Source of the DNA: Dryobates pubescens
Taxonomy: Eukaryota; Chordata; Aves; Piciformes; Picidae
Direction: 5' to 3'
DNA: 64,000 bases
Assembly: GCF_014839835.1 (NCBI RefSeq)
Contig: NC_071618.1
Location: 744,001 to 808,000, forward strand
A program made the position numbers and the translations under genes. The notes under the pieces are model-generated. The model was not told where the DNA came from, ran no database searches, and worked only from the letters and a program-made list of their open reading frames with translations. Positions 1 to 10,537 of the stretch are shown in pieces (the stretch's first letter is position 1; each line of letters starts with the position of its first letter).

Positions 1-735
1 CAGATTTGTTGGGCTGCCCTCTGATTTTAACCCACAGGCTCTCAATTCCCTCATCTTCCACCTCAAGTTCTGTGGCAGAAAGTGACTCCCTGATATACAA
101 AGCCACCCCTCCTCCTCTTTTCCTTCACCTATCCCTCCCTAAAGAGCCTGTAGCCCCCCAGTGTAGCACTCCAATCGTGCCTGTTGTCCCACCATGTTTC
201 TGAGATGGTGACTACATCATAGTCACCCTGGTGGACCGGGGGTGGTGGACCAGCTCCTCTTGCTTATTGCCCAGGCTGCGTGCATTGGTGTACCTGCACT
301 GCAGCTGGGCTCCCGACCTCTCAACTGACCCTACCTTGTGCCCTACTCTTACCTCTGCAGAGGGACCGATGTCTTCACCCACCCCCTTCAGACCTAGTTT
401 AAAGCCCTCCTAATGAGCCCTGCCAACTCCAGTGCTAGGACTCTCTTACCCCTCCTAGATAACTGCACCCCATCAGGACCCAGCAGGTCGGGTGCAGTAA
501 AAGTTGTCCCATGATCGAAGAAACCAAAGTTCCTCCGCTGGCAGCATCCCCTGAGCCAACTGTTGATGGTGTGGGTTCTGTTCCTCTCAGTGTACTCCCC
601 TGCCACTGAGGGAACTGAGCAGAACACCACTTGAGCTCCTGCCCCATCGATCAAGTGTCCAAGGGCCCTGAACTCCTTAATTGCCCTGGTGCCCTTCCTG
701 CCGATCTCATCACTCCCACTCTCTTTCTTAAAAGA
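1..735 (-). mobile_element. CR1 LINE fragment spanning the ORF1 end and ORF2 start
   Basis: On the minus strand, about 735 down to 394 encodes the C-terminal part of CR1 ORF1, with DEIGRKGTRAIKEFRALG, FGFFDHG and GPDGVQLSRRGKRVLALELA. This resembles the SGNH/esterase-like ORF1 domain of avian CR1. From about 300 to the left edge it encodes the start of ORF2, an EEP-type endonuclease with YTNARSLGNKQEEL, SETWWDN, RRGGVALYIRE and SLWVKIRGQPNK. The ORF2 part needs more than one frame, and part of the segment between NKQEEL and the ETWW region looks shortened, so the copy is inactive. It runs off the left edge, so its 3' extent is unknown. Confidence 0.88.
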
Positions 736-3221
736 TGATTATAAATTTGTGAAGGGACTATAGGAAGACAGGCACAACACGACTTTAGGAAGTGAATCCA
801 GGCATTTAATCAAAAAATATTGAGTACACTTCCCTCACCCTCCACACCCCCACCCCCACCCCCAGTTGTAAATACATTCCCATCAGGGAAAAATAAGACA
901 CTACTGACCCCTTTTGTGGAGCTATCCCCTCCTTCTCCTGTAAGCAGAAGCTGAAGTCACATTCTAACCACAAGTCAGACATGCACTTTTAAAAGAGGGA
1001 TTACTAGGTACTGAAATATACAATTGAAAGAAGACGTAGGTTACAGTTTATGCCCTTTTTGAGAGCCAATGCATTTCTCTGGTGTAAAACCAGAACCTTC
1101 ACAGGAGGTCAGACTAGATGAAGGGTGTTAAACTCTCTTACCTGCTAATATAAAGCAGGAAGGGACATTTTACTGCATGTCCAGACTCACCTGACAAAGC
1201 ACTTAATATACTTTCTGCCTTTACACTGAGCAATGAAAACTTTTACACATCTGATAATCAATCCCGTCAGCACACCATTTATCCTCATCTTCCTCAGCAT
1301 GCCAGTGATTCAATGACCACCAACACTTCTTCCCACTCAGATTTCCAGAAACCCATCCTGCTACAGACATTAGAGAGAGATGGCTGACACAGAATCAAAA
1401 GCCTGAGATGAGCACTAACAAATATTAGACCTGTCACCTGTGCACCAGAAAGACTTCAAAACTTCCCCCAACAAAAAAAGCCTTAAAATTTGACAGAAAA
1501 ATTCTGTATTCTTTATCCTTCACGATAATGAGAAAACAAAATACAATCCTATACTAGCACAGTTTATAATTTGAATTTATGAATTGCAAGCCAATTTCTG
1601 TAGTTGCTATTTTTTCTCTAGCTTCTTTTACAGTAATTGTAGCAATACTACAAACCAGGTTTGGATACTTTGTGTCAAGTCACAGAGATTCACTTGTATA
1701 ATTCCCTCTGTTGGTAAAAATCTTAAACAATCAGTCCCTTCCATTACCCTTCAGTCCATTAGTACCTATACAGAAAGGAAGAATATGGTACATAAGAGCG
1801 TTCACCAAGACAGAAAAATACCAGCTTGAGGGGAAAAATAATTTCAATGTTTATCTACAAAAATACATTATTACTTGAAATGTATCACCTGCTGTTGACA
1901 TCATGAAGCAGATACTAAAATACTTAAGTTTGTTGCTTCTTCTCCTTTTAATGTTTAAGGGTATGATTAATCAGCCTAATGTAAATCCTGACAAGAAAGC
2001 AGAGTCCACTTCCAGAAGCTGCTCTGTTTATAGAATTTTCTTCCTTCAGAGAGTTGTTAGAGAAACAAGTGGTTCATAATTTTCTGAAGATACCTGCAGC
2101 AAAACCAAGCCAGAGACAAATAATTCAGCATGCACATTTGAAAAAAAGCAAAAGGAGAAAAGACCTTAAGGTTTCTGGTTACTCTTCTGTTAACTACAGT
2201 TTATAATGGAAATTAAACTCTGCCGTGCTCTTCAGCTTTAGACTGTGAAATACATATTTAGAATAAATACAAATGTTCTAAATTACCTCAGATCAAGTGC
2301 TAAGGTAGCATGGGTACCTGTGAAATTCATCATGTCAACAAAGCTGCTGCAGTTCTGTTTTCCAACCAAAGGCTTAAAACAACAGATACTGCTTACCACC
2401 TACAGCTGCATTTTTGTATTATTTCACTTAGTGCTCCTCCTGTGAGCAGAAAGTGTCAGTCTAGATATTTTAGAAGTTTACTTGGGGAAAAAAACACAAA
2501 AAACAACTACCATCCAACCTGCTATTTCCTGAGAACTTAAAAGTGATGAGAGAATATACAACCAATCTCTTATGCCAACCAGTGAGTACTGAAGCTCTCT
2601 GTAATACAAATGCACACATTCTGGAAGCAGAAAAGCTTCCAAAATGCTGTTTGTTTTTTTTCAAAGATGCATACCACTTAAATGCCAAACCCTTTTTTTA
2701 CTTTTCAATTTAGGTACACAGAGGCCTTCATTAAACAGATTCTACTTAAGGAATATGCTTATCACTTCATACAAACTTCAAAAAACACAGTTAATGAGCT
2801 AAAGAATTGTCAAACCACAGTAAATGGCTGTGGCATATTTTTTCATAACCACCATGTGAATAGTTCTGGAATAAGTGTTTACAGCTATTAAACACAAACA
2901 TGTTTGCAGAATTAGGCCACAGGGTGAGAACACGTTAGTAAGTGATAATAGATGTGGTAACAGACAGGTCCCAACATTGACAGAGCCACAGATTAATGAG
3001 AATCTCAGCATTCAGCACCCTTTGACTCTGCCACCATTTAAGACAAATGGGAGAAATTTGTGAAGTTAAAGGGTTTTGCACACTGTACCCTGTACTTATT
3101 CAACATAAATTATTGGCATTACATATACTTGTGATTCTAAAACCACCATATGCTTTTTATTGCCATTTCACACTTTTGTCCTCAGCAGTTCAATTTCACA
3201 GATTCAAATAGATTACATGTT
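736..3221. other. intergenic, no feature recognised
   Basis: AT-rich sequence with a short CCCCCAC repeat near 848-864. No conserved coding exon or repeat is recognised. In human, INPP4A ends on this side of COA5, so part of its 3' UTR could be here, but nothing in the sequence confirms it. Confidence 0.5.
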
Positions 3222-3685
3222 CATAGATTCATAGAATGGTTTAGGTTGGAAGGGACCTTGAAGATCATCTGGGTCCAATCGCCCTGCCATGGGCAGGAAC
3301 ACCTTTCACTAGACCAGACTGCTCATGGCCTCATCCAACCTGGTCTTGAACATCTCCAGGGAGGGGGCATCCACAACCTCCCTGGGCAACCTCTTACAAG
3401 TCTCACCACCCTTACTGTAAATTAATTCTTCCTAACATCCAGTCTAAATCTGCCCTCCTTAAGCTTCAATCCATTCCCTCTCATCCTATCACTGCAATTA
3501 AAAAGTCCCCTCCCACCTTTCCTCAGGCCCCCTTCAGGTACTGGAATGCAGCTATAAGGTCTTCTTTTCTCCAGGCTCAACTGCCCCAACTCTCACAGCC
3601 TGTCCCCACAGGAAATGTCCTCCAGCCCTGTGATCATCTTTGTGACCCTCCTCTGGACCCACTCCAGCACTTCAATCTCACAAAA
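3222..3685 (-). mobile_element. CR1 LINE 3' fragment
   Basis: Begins with the inverted CR1 3' end (ATAGAATGGTTTAGGTTGGA), then runs through the usual 3' region and C-terminal ORF2 remnants, ending near CCCACTCCAGCACTTC. It is 5'-truncated and well diverged. Confidence 0.9.
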
Positions 3686-4782
3686 TCTACCACAGACTAG
3701 AAGTAAGTACTTTTTAATAAAAGCCAGTGGTGTAGCACAAGACATGAGCTTAAAAATATATCCAAATAAAAACATTTTATATATCAGGAAAAAAGCTGGA
3801 ATCACATATGCACATTTGCAGGGCTTTCCATTAACAAAAGAGATTATTTTTCACACAAGACACATGAATAGCTCTCAAGTAGGACAGTGCTCAAAGTCCC
3901 AAGGCAATTATGTAATGTGTCATTTTTAGACAGCATTATTATGTCAGATAGTATTGGAATTGAACAATGATAACCTCTCAGGCAACTCAGTATTTCAATA
4001 TGTATTTTATGTATCTTTATACTGTCCTACAATGGTTCACTAAAATAATTTGGAAGTTTTGACACCAAGATTCTATTAGCTCAGGTAACACAAGCATTCT
4101 GTTAAATTAGAATTACTAAATCCTCAAAGGTCTAATCGCAAACACTACATTGAATTCTAACCCTTGATCTCTGCCGTATCAAGGCAACTACTAAAAATAA
4201 CTTTAACTGGTTATCTGTCTGCTCCTTTCCAAAAGGAGTTGCTGCAGCACCATTAGGAGAGGCTCAGTGATAATGGATGAGAAAGGGAACATCATCTGAA
4301 CAATCAAGCCTGACACCTCGTAAGAGTCCCTGACTACCAAAACCATGTACCATTCTCACTCTTCAACAACTACCTGCCAAGCGGCTTTATTTTTAGTCCT
4401 TTTTGTTAATGTTTAGAGCACTTCAGCAAATGAACTAGCTTTCACATGGTCAACAGAACATGAAAACAAGAAAACTTGCAATCAGTGCTGATTGCAAAAA
4501 TAAAATCCTACATACAAGGAAAACAAACATACTTTGGCTGATCACAGAGCAGTTGCTTAAGACAGAATCAAATCATCAACATGCACCCATACAGTGAAAT
4601 TATCAGTTTTACAAAGTGTCACATGCATCTGTCCAGACTAAATGTACATCAGTCACATAGCTGTAAGCTTTAGCCAAGAAAATAAGTTACTATGACTCTC
4701 CTCTCTCGTTATTTCCTAATCTTATTTCTAAACAGCTTGTCTGAAGCTGACTTTACACATATAAGAGTTACACTACCATGTA
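3686..4782. other. intergenic, no feature recognised
   Basis: AT-rich spacer between two CR1 copies; I see no gene or repeat in it. Confidence 0.5.
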
Positions 4783-4830
4783 GTGTAAGGAAGGAGGCAA
4801 GGAAGGAGGTAGACACTGAAGGAAGGAAAT
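4783..4830 (+). repeat. GGAAGGA-type simple repeat
   Basis: Purine-rich AAGGAAGGAGGCAAGGAAGG text next to the 3' end of the CR1 copy at 4831. Confidence 0.7.
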
Positions 4831-5800
4831 CACAGAATCACCAAGGTTGGAAGAGACCTCAAAGATCATCAAGTCCAACCTGTCACCACAGACCCCATGA
4901 CTAAACCATGGCACCAAGTGCCATGGCCAATCCCCTCTTGAACACCTCCAGGGATGGTGACTCCACCACCTCCCTGGGCAGCCCATTCCAATGGCAAATG
5001 ACTCTCTCAGTGAAGAACTTTCTCCTCACCTCGAGCCTAAACTTCCCCTGGCGCAGCTTGAGACTGCATCCTCTCATTCTGGTGCTGGTTGCTTGAGAGA
5101 AGAGACCAACCCCTTCCTGGCTACGACCACCCTTCAGGTAGTTGTAGACAGTAGTAAGGTCTCCCCTGAGCCTTCTCTTGTCCAGGCTAAACAATCCCAG
5201 CTCCCTCAGCCTCTCCTCATAGAGCTTGTGCTCAAGGCCTCTCCCCAGCCTCACTGCCTTTCTCTGGACATGTTCAAGTGTCTCGATGTCCTTCTTAAAC
5301 TGAGGGGCCCAGAACTGGACACAGGACTCAAGGTGTGGCCTAACCAGTGCAGAGTACAGGGGCAGAATGACTTCCCTGCTCCTGCTGGCCACACTATTCT
5401 TGATGCAGGCCAGGGTGCCACTGGCCTTCTTGGCCACCTGGGCACACTGCTGGCTCATGTTTAGGCAGCTCTCAACCAGCACCCCCAGGTCCCTTTCATT
5501 TGACAGCTCTCCAGCCACTCCGACCCCAGCCTGTAGCTCTGCCTGGGGTTGTTGTGGCCAAGGTGCAGCACCTGGTACTTGGATTGTTGAATGTCATCAT
5601 GTTGGACTCTGCCCATCTGTCCAGTCAGTCGAGGTCTCTTTGCAGAGCCCTTCTTCCCTCCAACAGATCAACATCTGCTCCCAACTTGGTGCCATCTGCA
5701 AATTTGCTACTGACTGACTCAATCCCCTCACCCAGATCATCAATGAAGATATTAAAGAGGATGGGGCCCAGAACTGATCCCTTGGGGACACCAGACACAA
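4831..5800 (-). mobile_element. CR1 LINE 3' fragment with ORF2 C-terminus
   Basis: About 970 bp, inverted, starting CACAGAATCACCAAGGTTGG. An open frame at 5518-4901 encodes the C-terminal end of the CR1 ORF2 reverse-transcriptase region, including [30 protein letters not shown] and KRRLRGDL. More of the RT coding region follows up to about 5800, where the copy is 5'-truncated. The long open frame suggests a fairly young copy. Confidence 0.93.
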
Positions 5801-7068
5801 GTTCTTAAACAGAACCACAAAATACTCACTGCATTCACAGTTTAAGCACTATTTAATGCTTTTTAACCCTACAAACCCCACTTCTTTATCAGTGTGGGGG
5901 AAGAGAGACTAATTGTCTCCAAGTACACTGTCAAGCCACAGACAGATCTACAGTCATCCTTGATCAAAGGAAAGCAAAATAATGTTAAGAGCAAGTTTTA
6001 AGAAGTGTGTAGCAGAAACTAGTTAGACTTTAAATTAATGTGAATGGCAATTTGAACATTTTACACCCATAAAAGTGAACTGAAGAATTCAGAAAGTGAC
6101 AAAGTGAAAACAAGAAAACTGCTCTCAAAGTAAGTTTGTGGAATGTGACTTCCTATAAATACAGTAAAGTCCAGAGCTTCATCTCTTGTTTGTATGTATG
6201 TTTGGATTCATATTTGCTTGGACAATAAAGGAGAAGATCATTCAGGTTACCTCAAGGGAAGCTTAAAGACTGTTGCAAATACTTCTAGAACACAGTAACA
6301 GCAGCCACAGGCTTGAGGAACGCCTTCCTCACTCATCCAAAGAAATGCAGTTAACTATATCCTGGCATAATAACTTTGAAGTCATTGACTAGAATAATGT
6401 TGCAGTTCTGTTGGACTTACACCAATTACAGAAAGATGAGACATAGAATTTAATCTAGTTGTCCAGCAAGAATGAATATGTACAGCCATCATCACATTAA
6501 AAAGAATCTGTTATAAGAGGAAAGCAATACCATCCTTGTAGATGTGGGACCATGAAAACATCACCACTCCATCTTACTGGTGCAGGTTTATTGGGGAACA
6601 AACCTTCTGGGGAGGAAGCAGCTTGTACATACATTTCACAACCTCGGTGAACTTGTCATTTCCACAGACAGCTCTATCCTGAGGTATCCTCTTGGATACC
6701 AGTCAAGGGAACTCCCAGCTCCAGATCTCCTACAACTTATAGTGGTAAAATATCATCAGAATTAGTAAAATCACAAAAGACAACTTCACTTTGAAACAGA
6801 ATAATCACTTCTGCATCTTCTTCTGGAGTCTACAATTTTATTACCAATGCATGACAAGTACCCATTTTGACCAGACCTTGCAGGTTTAAGCTTGCTTTCT
6901 TTTTAACATCTAAATATGGGTCCAGATCAATCTATTGGAATAGTCAGGAGCAGGTAATTTCCACAAAAATACTGCATGGCGGGATGCAGCAGATACAATC
7001 TTCCCTGCTTTCCTTAAAACGAAACGATGGACCCCAATTTCCCATGTCTGGGTCTCTTCACAAGGATT
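5801..7068. other. COA5 3' flank and UTR
   Basis: The part nearest 7068 must be COA5 3' UTR. The rest is AT-rich with no repeat seen. Confidence 0.5.
6837..6842 (-). terminator. candidate COA5 poly(A) signal AATAAA
   Basis: The minus strand reads AATAAA 227-232 bp beyond the COA5 stop. It is the nearest canonical hexamer I see after the stop. The real 3' end may lie further on. Confidence 0.35.
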
Positions 7069-7110
7069 TCAGTATCCCTTCCTTCCTCTGAATCTTGCCC
7101 TGGCATCCAA
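7069..7110 (-). CDS. COA5: COA5 coding exon 3 (stop)
   Basis: Acceptor TTTTCAG is followed by LDARARFRGRKGY and TGA. This basic C-terminal tail is almost unchanged from the human LDNRARFRGRKGY. The exon lies 2.5 kb from exon 2 and is recognised only because of that conservation. Confidence 0.95.
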   Translation of the reverse strand: MDARARFRGRKGY

Positions 7111-10100
7111 CTGAAAATTAAAGTAAATATATTAAAATCATACATTTTGCAAAATAAATACTTTATAGTGTTTGTGCTATCTCAGCACTTCATAACTTTA
7201 GAAGAAAGCACAGAATAAAGCAGAAGACACTGACAAGAAAATTATCAATGTAGCAAACAAGCTATAGAATTCTTCAAACAAAACACTGCATTATCTTACA
7301 TTTCACACAAAAGTTAAATTATGTGATAAGAATTTTCTGCATTCTGAAATAAACAGCAACAAAAATGACAGAACAGCAATAGTGGGATGGCAAAAAAACA
7401 CATGAAAACAAGGTAGTGTAAATCTGCTTAGATCTATTTTTCCACAGTTAACTAATAAGGTGAAGGAGGAAAATTCAGATTGGGTTGATGTGGGAGTCAC
7501 TGCAAATGTCTGTGAGGATGCAGGTAGTTTAAATCCAGTAAGTTTTGGTAAACAAAAAACAGTAAAACCTGAAATAATATTCAGCTTTTAAAATCTGCTG
7601 GTTTATTCTTGGAAGTTACAAAAAAGCACTGAATGGAAGGCAAAAAAATACTATGAAGATAAAATAAAAGCAGCGCTTAGAGAAGCTACATTGCAAGTTC
7701 TTTTCCAGTACAGATGAAAAATGTACTTTGATCCTGTGAAAATTCAGAATTCTTCTGAATTTAGATGGCTGTTACAAACTGCAATTCATCATATTCAGCC
7801 ATTAGATTGAGGTGGTATCTTTTTATCTCTTTTAACTAACCCTCTTTCAGAATTCAGAACTGCACAAAAATTTGTAAAGATGTGAACTACAGAGTGACAC
7901 AGCTTGCCCAATTAACCAAGCAGCTTCAACTTTAAACCCTGCTCCTACTTTAAGTGTTCTAAAGTTTACTCCTCTGATAAATACTGTGTTTTCTTAAAAA
8001 GTGAGGAGCACCTAGGCAGAACTCCTAATGATTTCAACATACTGTAAGTTATATCTGCATTTATTGTTCAACTTGCTTTTTAGGTACTCTTTAAGCCTCA
8101 CTATTACACCAAGTAGCAAATTATTGAACTGTACAGTTAACAAGACAAGAAAAATGTCACTCATGAGCCTAAGAATTTGGAATGGTTAAATAGAATAATA
8201 TAAGAGCCAGGTCTCTTCCTGCATGAATGAAGAAACTTCACCAGAAACTTAAGTTTCATCAAGCCCCTTTAACATTCCAGACACAGATATACAAGCACAT
8301 CATCTGGACATACAAATATCCAGCATCAAATAGGCATTTCAAGCATTAAATATGCAGCTTTTTTTCCTATCCACAGAAATAACCCTTTGTTGTTCAATGG
8401 ATTAATACAACTCATATAGCAGAGGTACAAAAATTGCTACTACTCCAGAGAGACTTTGACAGGGCTGGAGTCCTGGTAAGTTATTCATGGGACAGCAATG
8501 TGCCCTGGTGGCCAAGGACAATAGTATACTTGGGTGCATTAATGAGACTGTGTCCAGCAGGTCAAGGAAAGTTGTCCTCCTTCTCTACTCAGCCCTAGTC
8601 AGACCACATTTGGAATACTGCATACAGTTGCAGGCCCCCCAGTTCAAGAGGGACAGGGAACTACGGAAGAGAGTTCAACATAGGACTGCAAGGATGATTA
8701 GGGGACTGGAGCATCACTCTTACAAGGAAAGACTGAGACCTGGGGCCCGTTAGTGTGGAGAAAAGAAGGCTGAGAGGGGACCTTATGAATGTCTACAAGC
8801 ATCTGAAGGGTAGCTGTCAGGAGGATGGAACCAATTTCTTTTCAGTGATACCCAGGCAGATTGGAACTTGATGACCTTTAAGGTCTCTTCCACTCCAAAT
8901 CATTCTGTGATTCTATTGTAAGTAAAAACACAGAATGGAAGAAAAATTTTAGGTACAGTTTCAGCTGTATATTCTTCATTACATATTACAATGGCTAAAA
9001 ATAAAAATAAGCCTCTGAGTGCTCATGCTTACAAATTTTTGATACCACCATTACCACTTCTTCACTCTTTTTTAATGTGTCATTGAAACACATGCAGGGC
9101 ATTTCTGGACACAGAACTCCCACCAAAATGAGAGGAAATTTCAATCACATTTTTAAAACAGTCTTCTCACAATCACACTTGATGGCTCACTATATGTTAA
9201 ATAACCCAACAACCTGTTACTTAACATCCACTCGAATCCTCAAAAAAACCCAAGCAAAACCAGCAGCACAACTTAAATGCAAAAGCCTGCTTAAACAGTG
9301 AAAGTCTCTTTCAAGGAGACAACCTTTTAATTTAAATGTTCTCTGAATACATCTCTTCCAATGCCCTGACAGGTTAAAAACTCCTTTTTTAGTACCTCAT
9401 TTATCTGTCACATTTAGAATCTAATTCAATTTAATTACACACTTTTCCATCTTTTGTACTCTGCAGCTTTTTTCTTCATGAGAACAGTGTATGACATTCA
9501 TATTTTAAATAGAATTCAAAGGCCTGTTCTGCTCAGTGGCACCAATTTTACTGACTTCAACTGATTTTCTTCAGAAAACACGGGAAAAGTACATGAAACA
9601 GCCAGGCCACAAGCAGAAAAAGCACCACAAAGACTTACCATTGATCTTTTGCATGCAAAAAATGTCATTTGCAAACTCCTACAGTGTCCTTCCATCAAAC
9701 ATTGTTTAGGACTTTTGTTTTCCTGTTAGATTAAAAATCAAAGATTAAAGACTTGATGAATTCCTGCACCTTATCAAAGAGAAAATATCTCGGATGTTTA
9801 CTCGGTATCTTGCTAAGTGACTTCATCTTTCTTCTTATGCTGTAATTTCATAACGTGCGTACGACACGAATTAACAGGCTTGAACGGGATGAAATAACAT
9901 CTCCTCCTTCGTGGGGCTCGGTCACGCCGCTCCACAACCAGAGGTGCACTGCACCCCCCAGTCCTAACAGCAGCAGGCTTGCCCAGCCAGAAGACGTCCC
10001 TAAGCCGCCAAGGGCCGCGGGTGCGGTGGGGCCACCTCAGACAGCGGCTTCCCGTGCGCCGGGCCCCGAGAGCGGGCCTCGGGGTGGTACTCTTCCCACA

Positions 10101-10277
10101 GAGTCTAACATGGGAAAGCGGGGATGGGGGAGGGGTAGGGCCTACGAGGCTTTCTGCAGAGGCAGCACTGCTCACCTGCAGGACGCAGGGACTCTCCAGC
10201 AGGCACTGCCGCAGGTCCTCCCTGACTCCCCCACAGGCCCGCCCGTCCTCCTCCTTATCCTCGTAGTACTTGGGCAT
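7069..10277 (-). CDS. COA5: COA5, cytochrome c oxidase assembly factor 5 (complete, 3 coding exons)
   Basis: COA5 (Pet191 family) is a small mitochondrial twin-CX9C-type protein needed for assembly of respiratory complex IV. The coding exons are 10277-10176, 9722-9639 and 7110-7069, all joined in phase 0 by GT-AG introns of 453 and 2528 bp. They encode 75 residues; from memory the human protein has 74. The start MPKYYEDKEEDG and the end RARFRGRKGY are hallmarks of the family. Six cysteines fall at residues 15, 25, 31, 42, 48 and 58, giving CX9C, CX10C and CX9C spacings, as expected for Pet191-like proteins oxidised in the intermembrane space. The start codon has G at -3 and is preceded by a short upstream ORF. 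The gene is head-to-head with UNC50 across a CpG island, so a shared bidirectional promoter is likely. A CR1 copy lies inside the second intron in the opposite orientation. Identity is sure; expression is inferred. Confidence 0.97.
7111..9638 (-). other. COA5 intron 2
   Basis: AT-rich, 2.5 kb. Its only recognised content is the CR1 copy at 8478-8917. Confidence 0.8.
8478..8917 (+). mobile_element. CR1 LINE 3' fragment in COA5 intron 2
   Basis: Plus-oriented, with remnants of ORF2 ([20 protein letters not shown]) and ending at the typical CR1 terminus ATTCTGTGATTCTATT. Part of the 3' region appears deleted between the coding remnant and the terminus. It is antisense to COA5. Confidence 0.88.
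9639..9722 (-). CDS. COA5: COA5 coding exon 2
   Basis: Acceptor CTAACAG and donor GTAAGT bound 28 codons running ENKSPKQCLMEGHC…CKRSM. It carries cysteines 42, 48 and 58. The stretch RSLQMTFFACKR differs from the human NSLKYAFFECKR (human sequence from memory), but the cysteine spacing is kept. Confidence 0.96.
9723..10175 (-). other. COA5 intron 1
   Basis: 453 bp, grading from AT-rich at the acceptor end to the CpG island at the donor end. Nothing else is seen. Confidence 0.85.
10176..10277 (-). CDS. COA5: COA5 coding exon 1
   Basis: This exon encodes residues 1-34, from MPKYYEDKEE to CVLQ, with the first three cysteines. It ends CTGCAG followed by the donor GTGAGC. It lies inside the CpG island. 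Confidence 0.96.
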
Positions 10278-10313
10278 TGCGGCAAGGCCAGGTCCCCGCC
10301 TCGTACGGGCTAC

Positions 10314-10343
10314 TCAAACACCACTAACGACAGCCGCCGCCAT
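10314..10343 (-). promoter_or_regulatory. upstream ORF with TISU-like start in the COA5 leader
   Basis: The minus strand reads CAAGATGGCGGC, which fits the TISU consensus SAASATGGCGGC. This ATG opens a nine-codon frame, MAAAVVSGV, ending in TGA, 36 nt before the COA5 start codon. If transcripts begin just upstream, ribosomes would meet this start first, and COA5 translation would need leaky scanning or reinitiation. If transcription starts inside the motif, it acts only as a YY1 promoter site. The sequence cannot decide between these. Confidence 0.55.
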
Positions 10344-10346
10344 CTT
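10336..10346 (-). promoter_or_regulatory. YY1-type motif AAGATGGCGGC
   Basis: The minus strand carries AAGATGGCGGC, the classic YY1 core common at promoters of mitochondrial and ribosomal genes. It lies about 60 bp upstream of the COA5 start codon and overlaps the TISU-like start. Confidence 0.6.
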
Positions 10347-10373
10347 GACACCCCGAGCCCTGACTGCCCTGCC

Positions 10374-10437
10374 GGCGGGGCGACGGAAGGGGCGGGGCGA
10401 CGGAAGGGGCGGGGCGACGGAAGGGGCGGGGCGACGG
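10374..10437 (+). repeat. 17-bp GC-box tandem repeat in the shared promoter
   Basis: The unit GGCGGGGCGACGGAAGG occurs three times exactly (10374-10390, 10391-10407, 10408-10424), followed by a 13-bp partial copy. Each unit boundary makes a GGGGCGGGGC box, the Sp1/KLF consensus. It lies about 100 bp from both the COA5 start codon and the proposed UNC50 first exon, so copy number could tune both genes. Confidence 0.9.
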
Positions 10438-10479
10438 GGGGAAGGAAACTCGCGCGCCTGCGCTGCGGACGTTGCCGGA

Positions 10480-10537
10480 AGGCTGTGCGGGAGCGGAGGC
10501 GCGTGAGGCGGGGGTCGTGCTGCGGCCGGGGCAGCAG
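10480..10537 (+). other. UNC50: probable UNC50 non-coding first exon (3' part)
   Basis: The UNC50 start codon lies just four bases after a splice acceptor, so a non-coding upstream exon must exist. The best donor in the CpG island is CAG followed by GTGAGG at 10537/10538. The transcription start is unknown and the left limit given here is arbitrary. Confidence 0.4.

Noticed and set aside
736-3221. INPP4A 3' exon expected from human gene order
   Set aside because: No recognisable coding exon was found; a 3' UTR alone cannot be identified by eye.
4901-5518. 205-codon open frame as a host gene
   Set aside because: It encodes the CR1 ORF2 C-terminus and sits inside an inverted CR1 copy.
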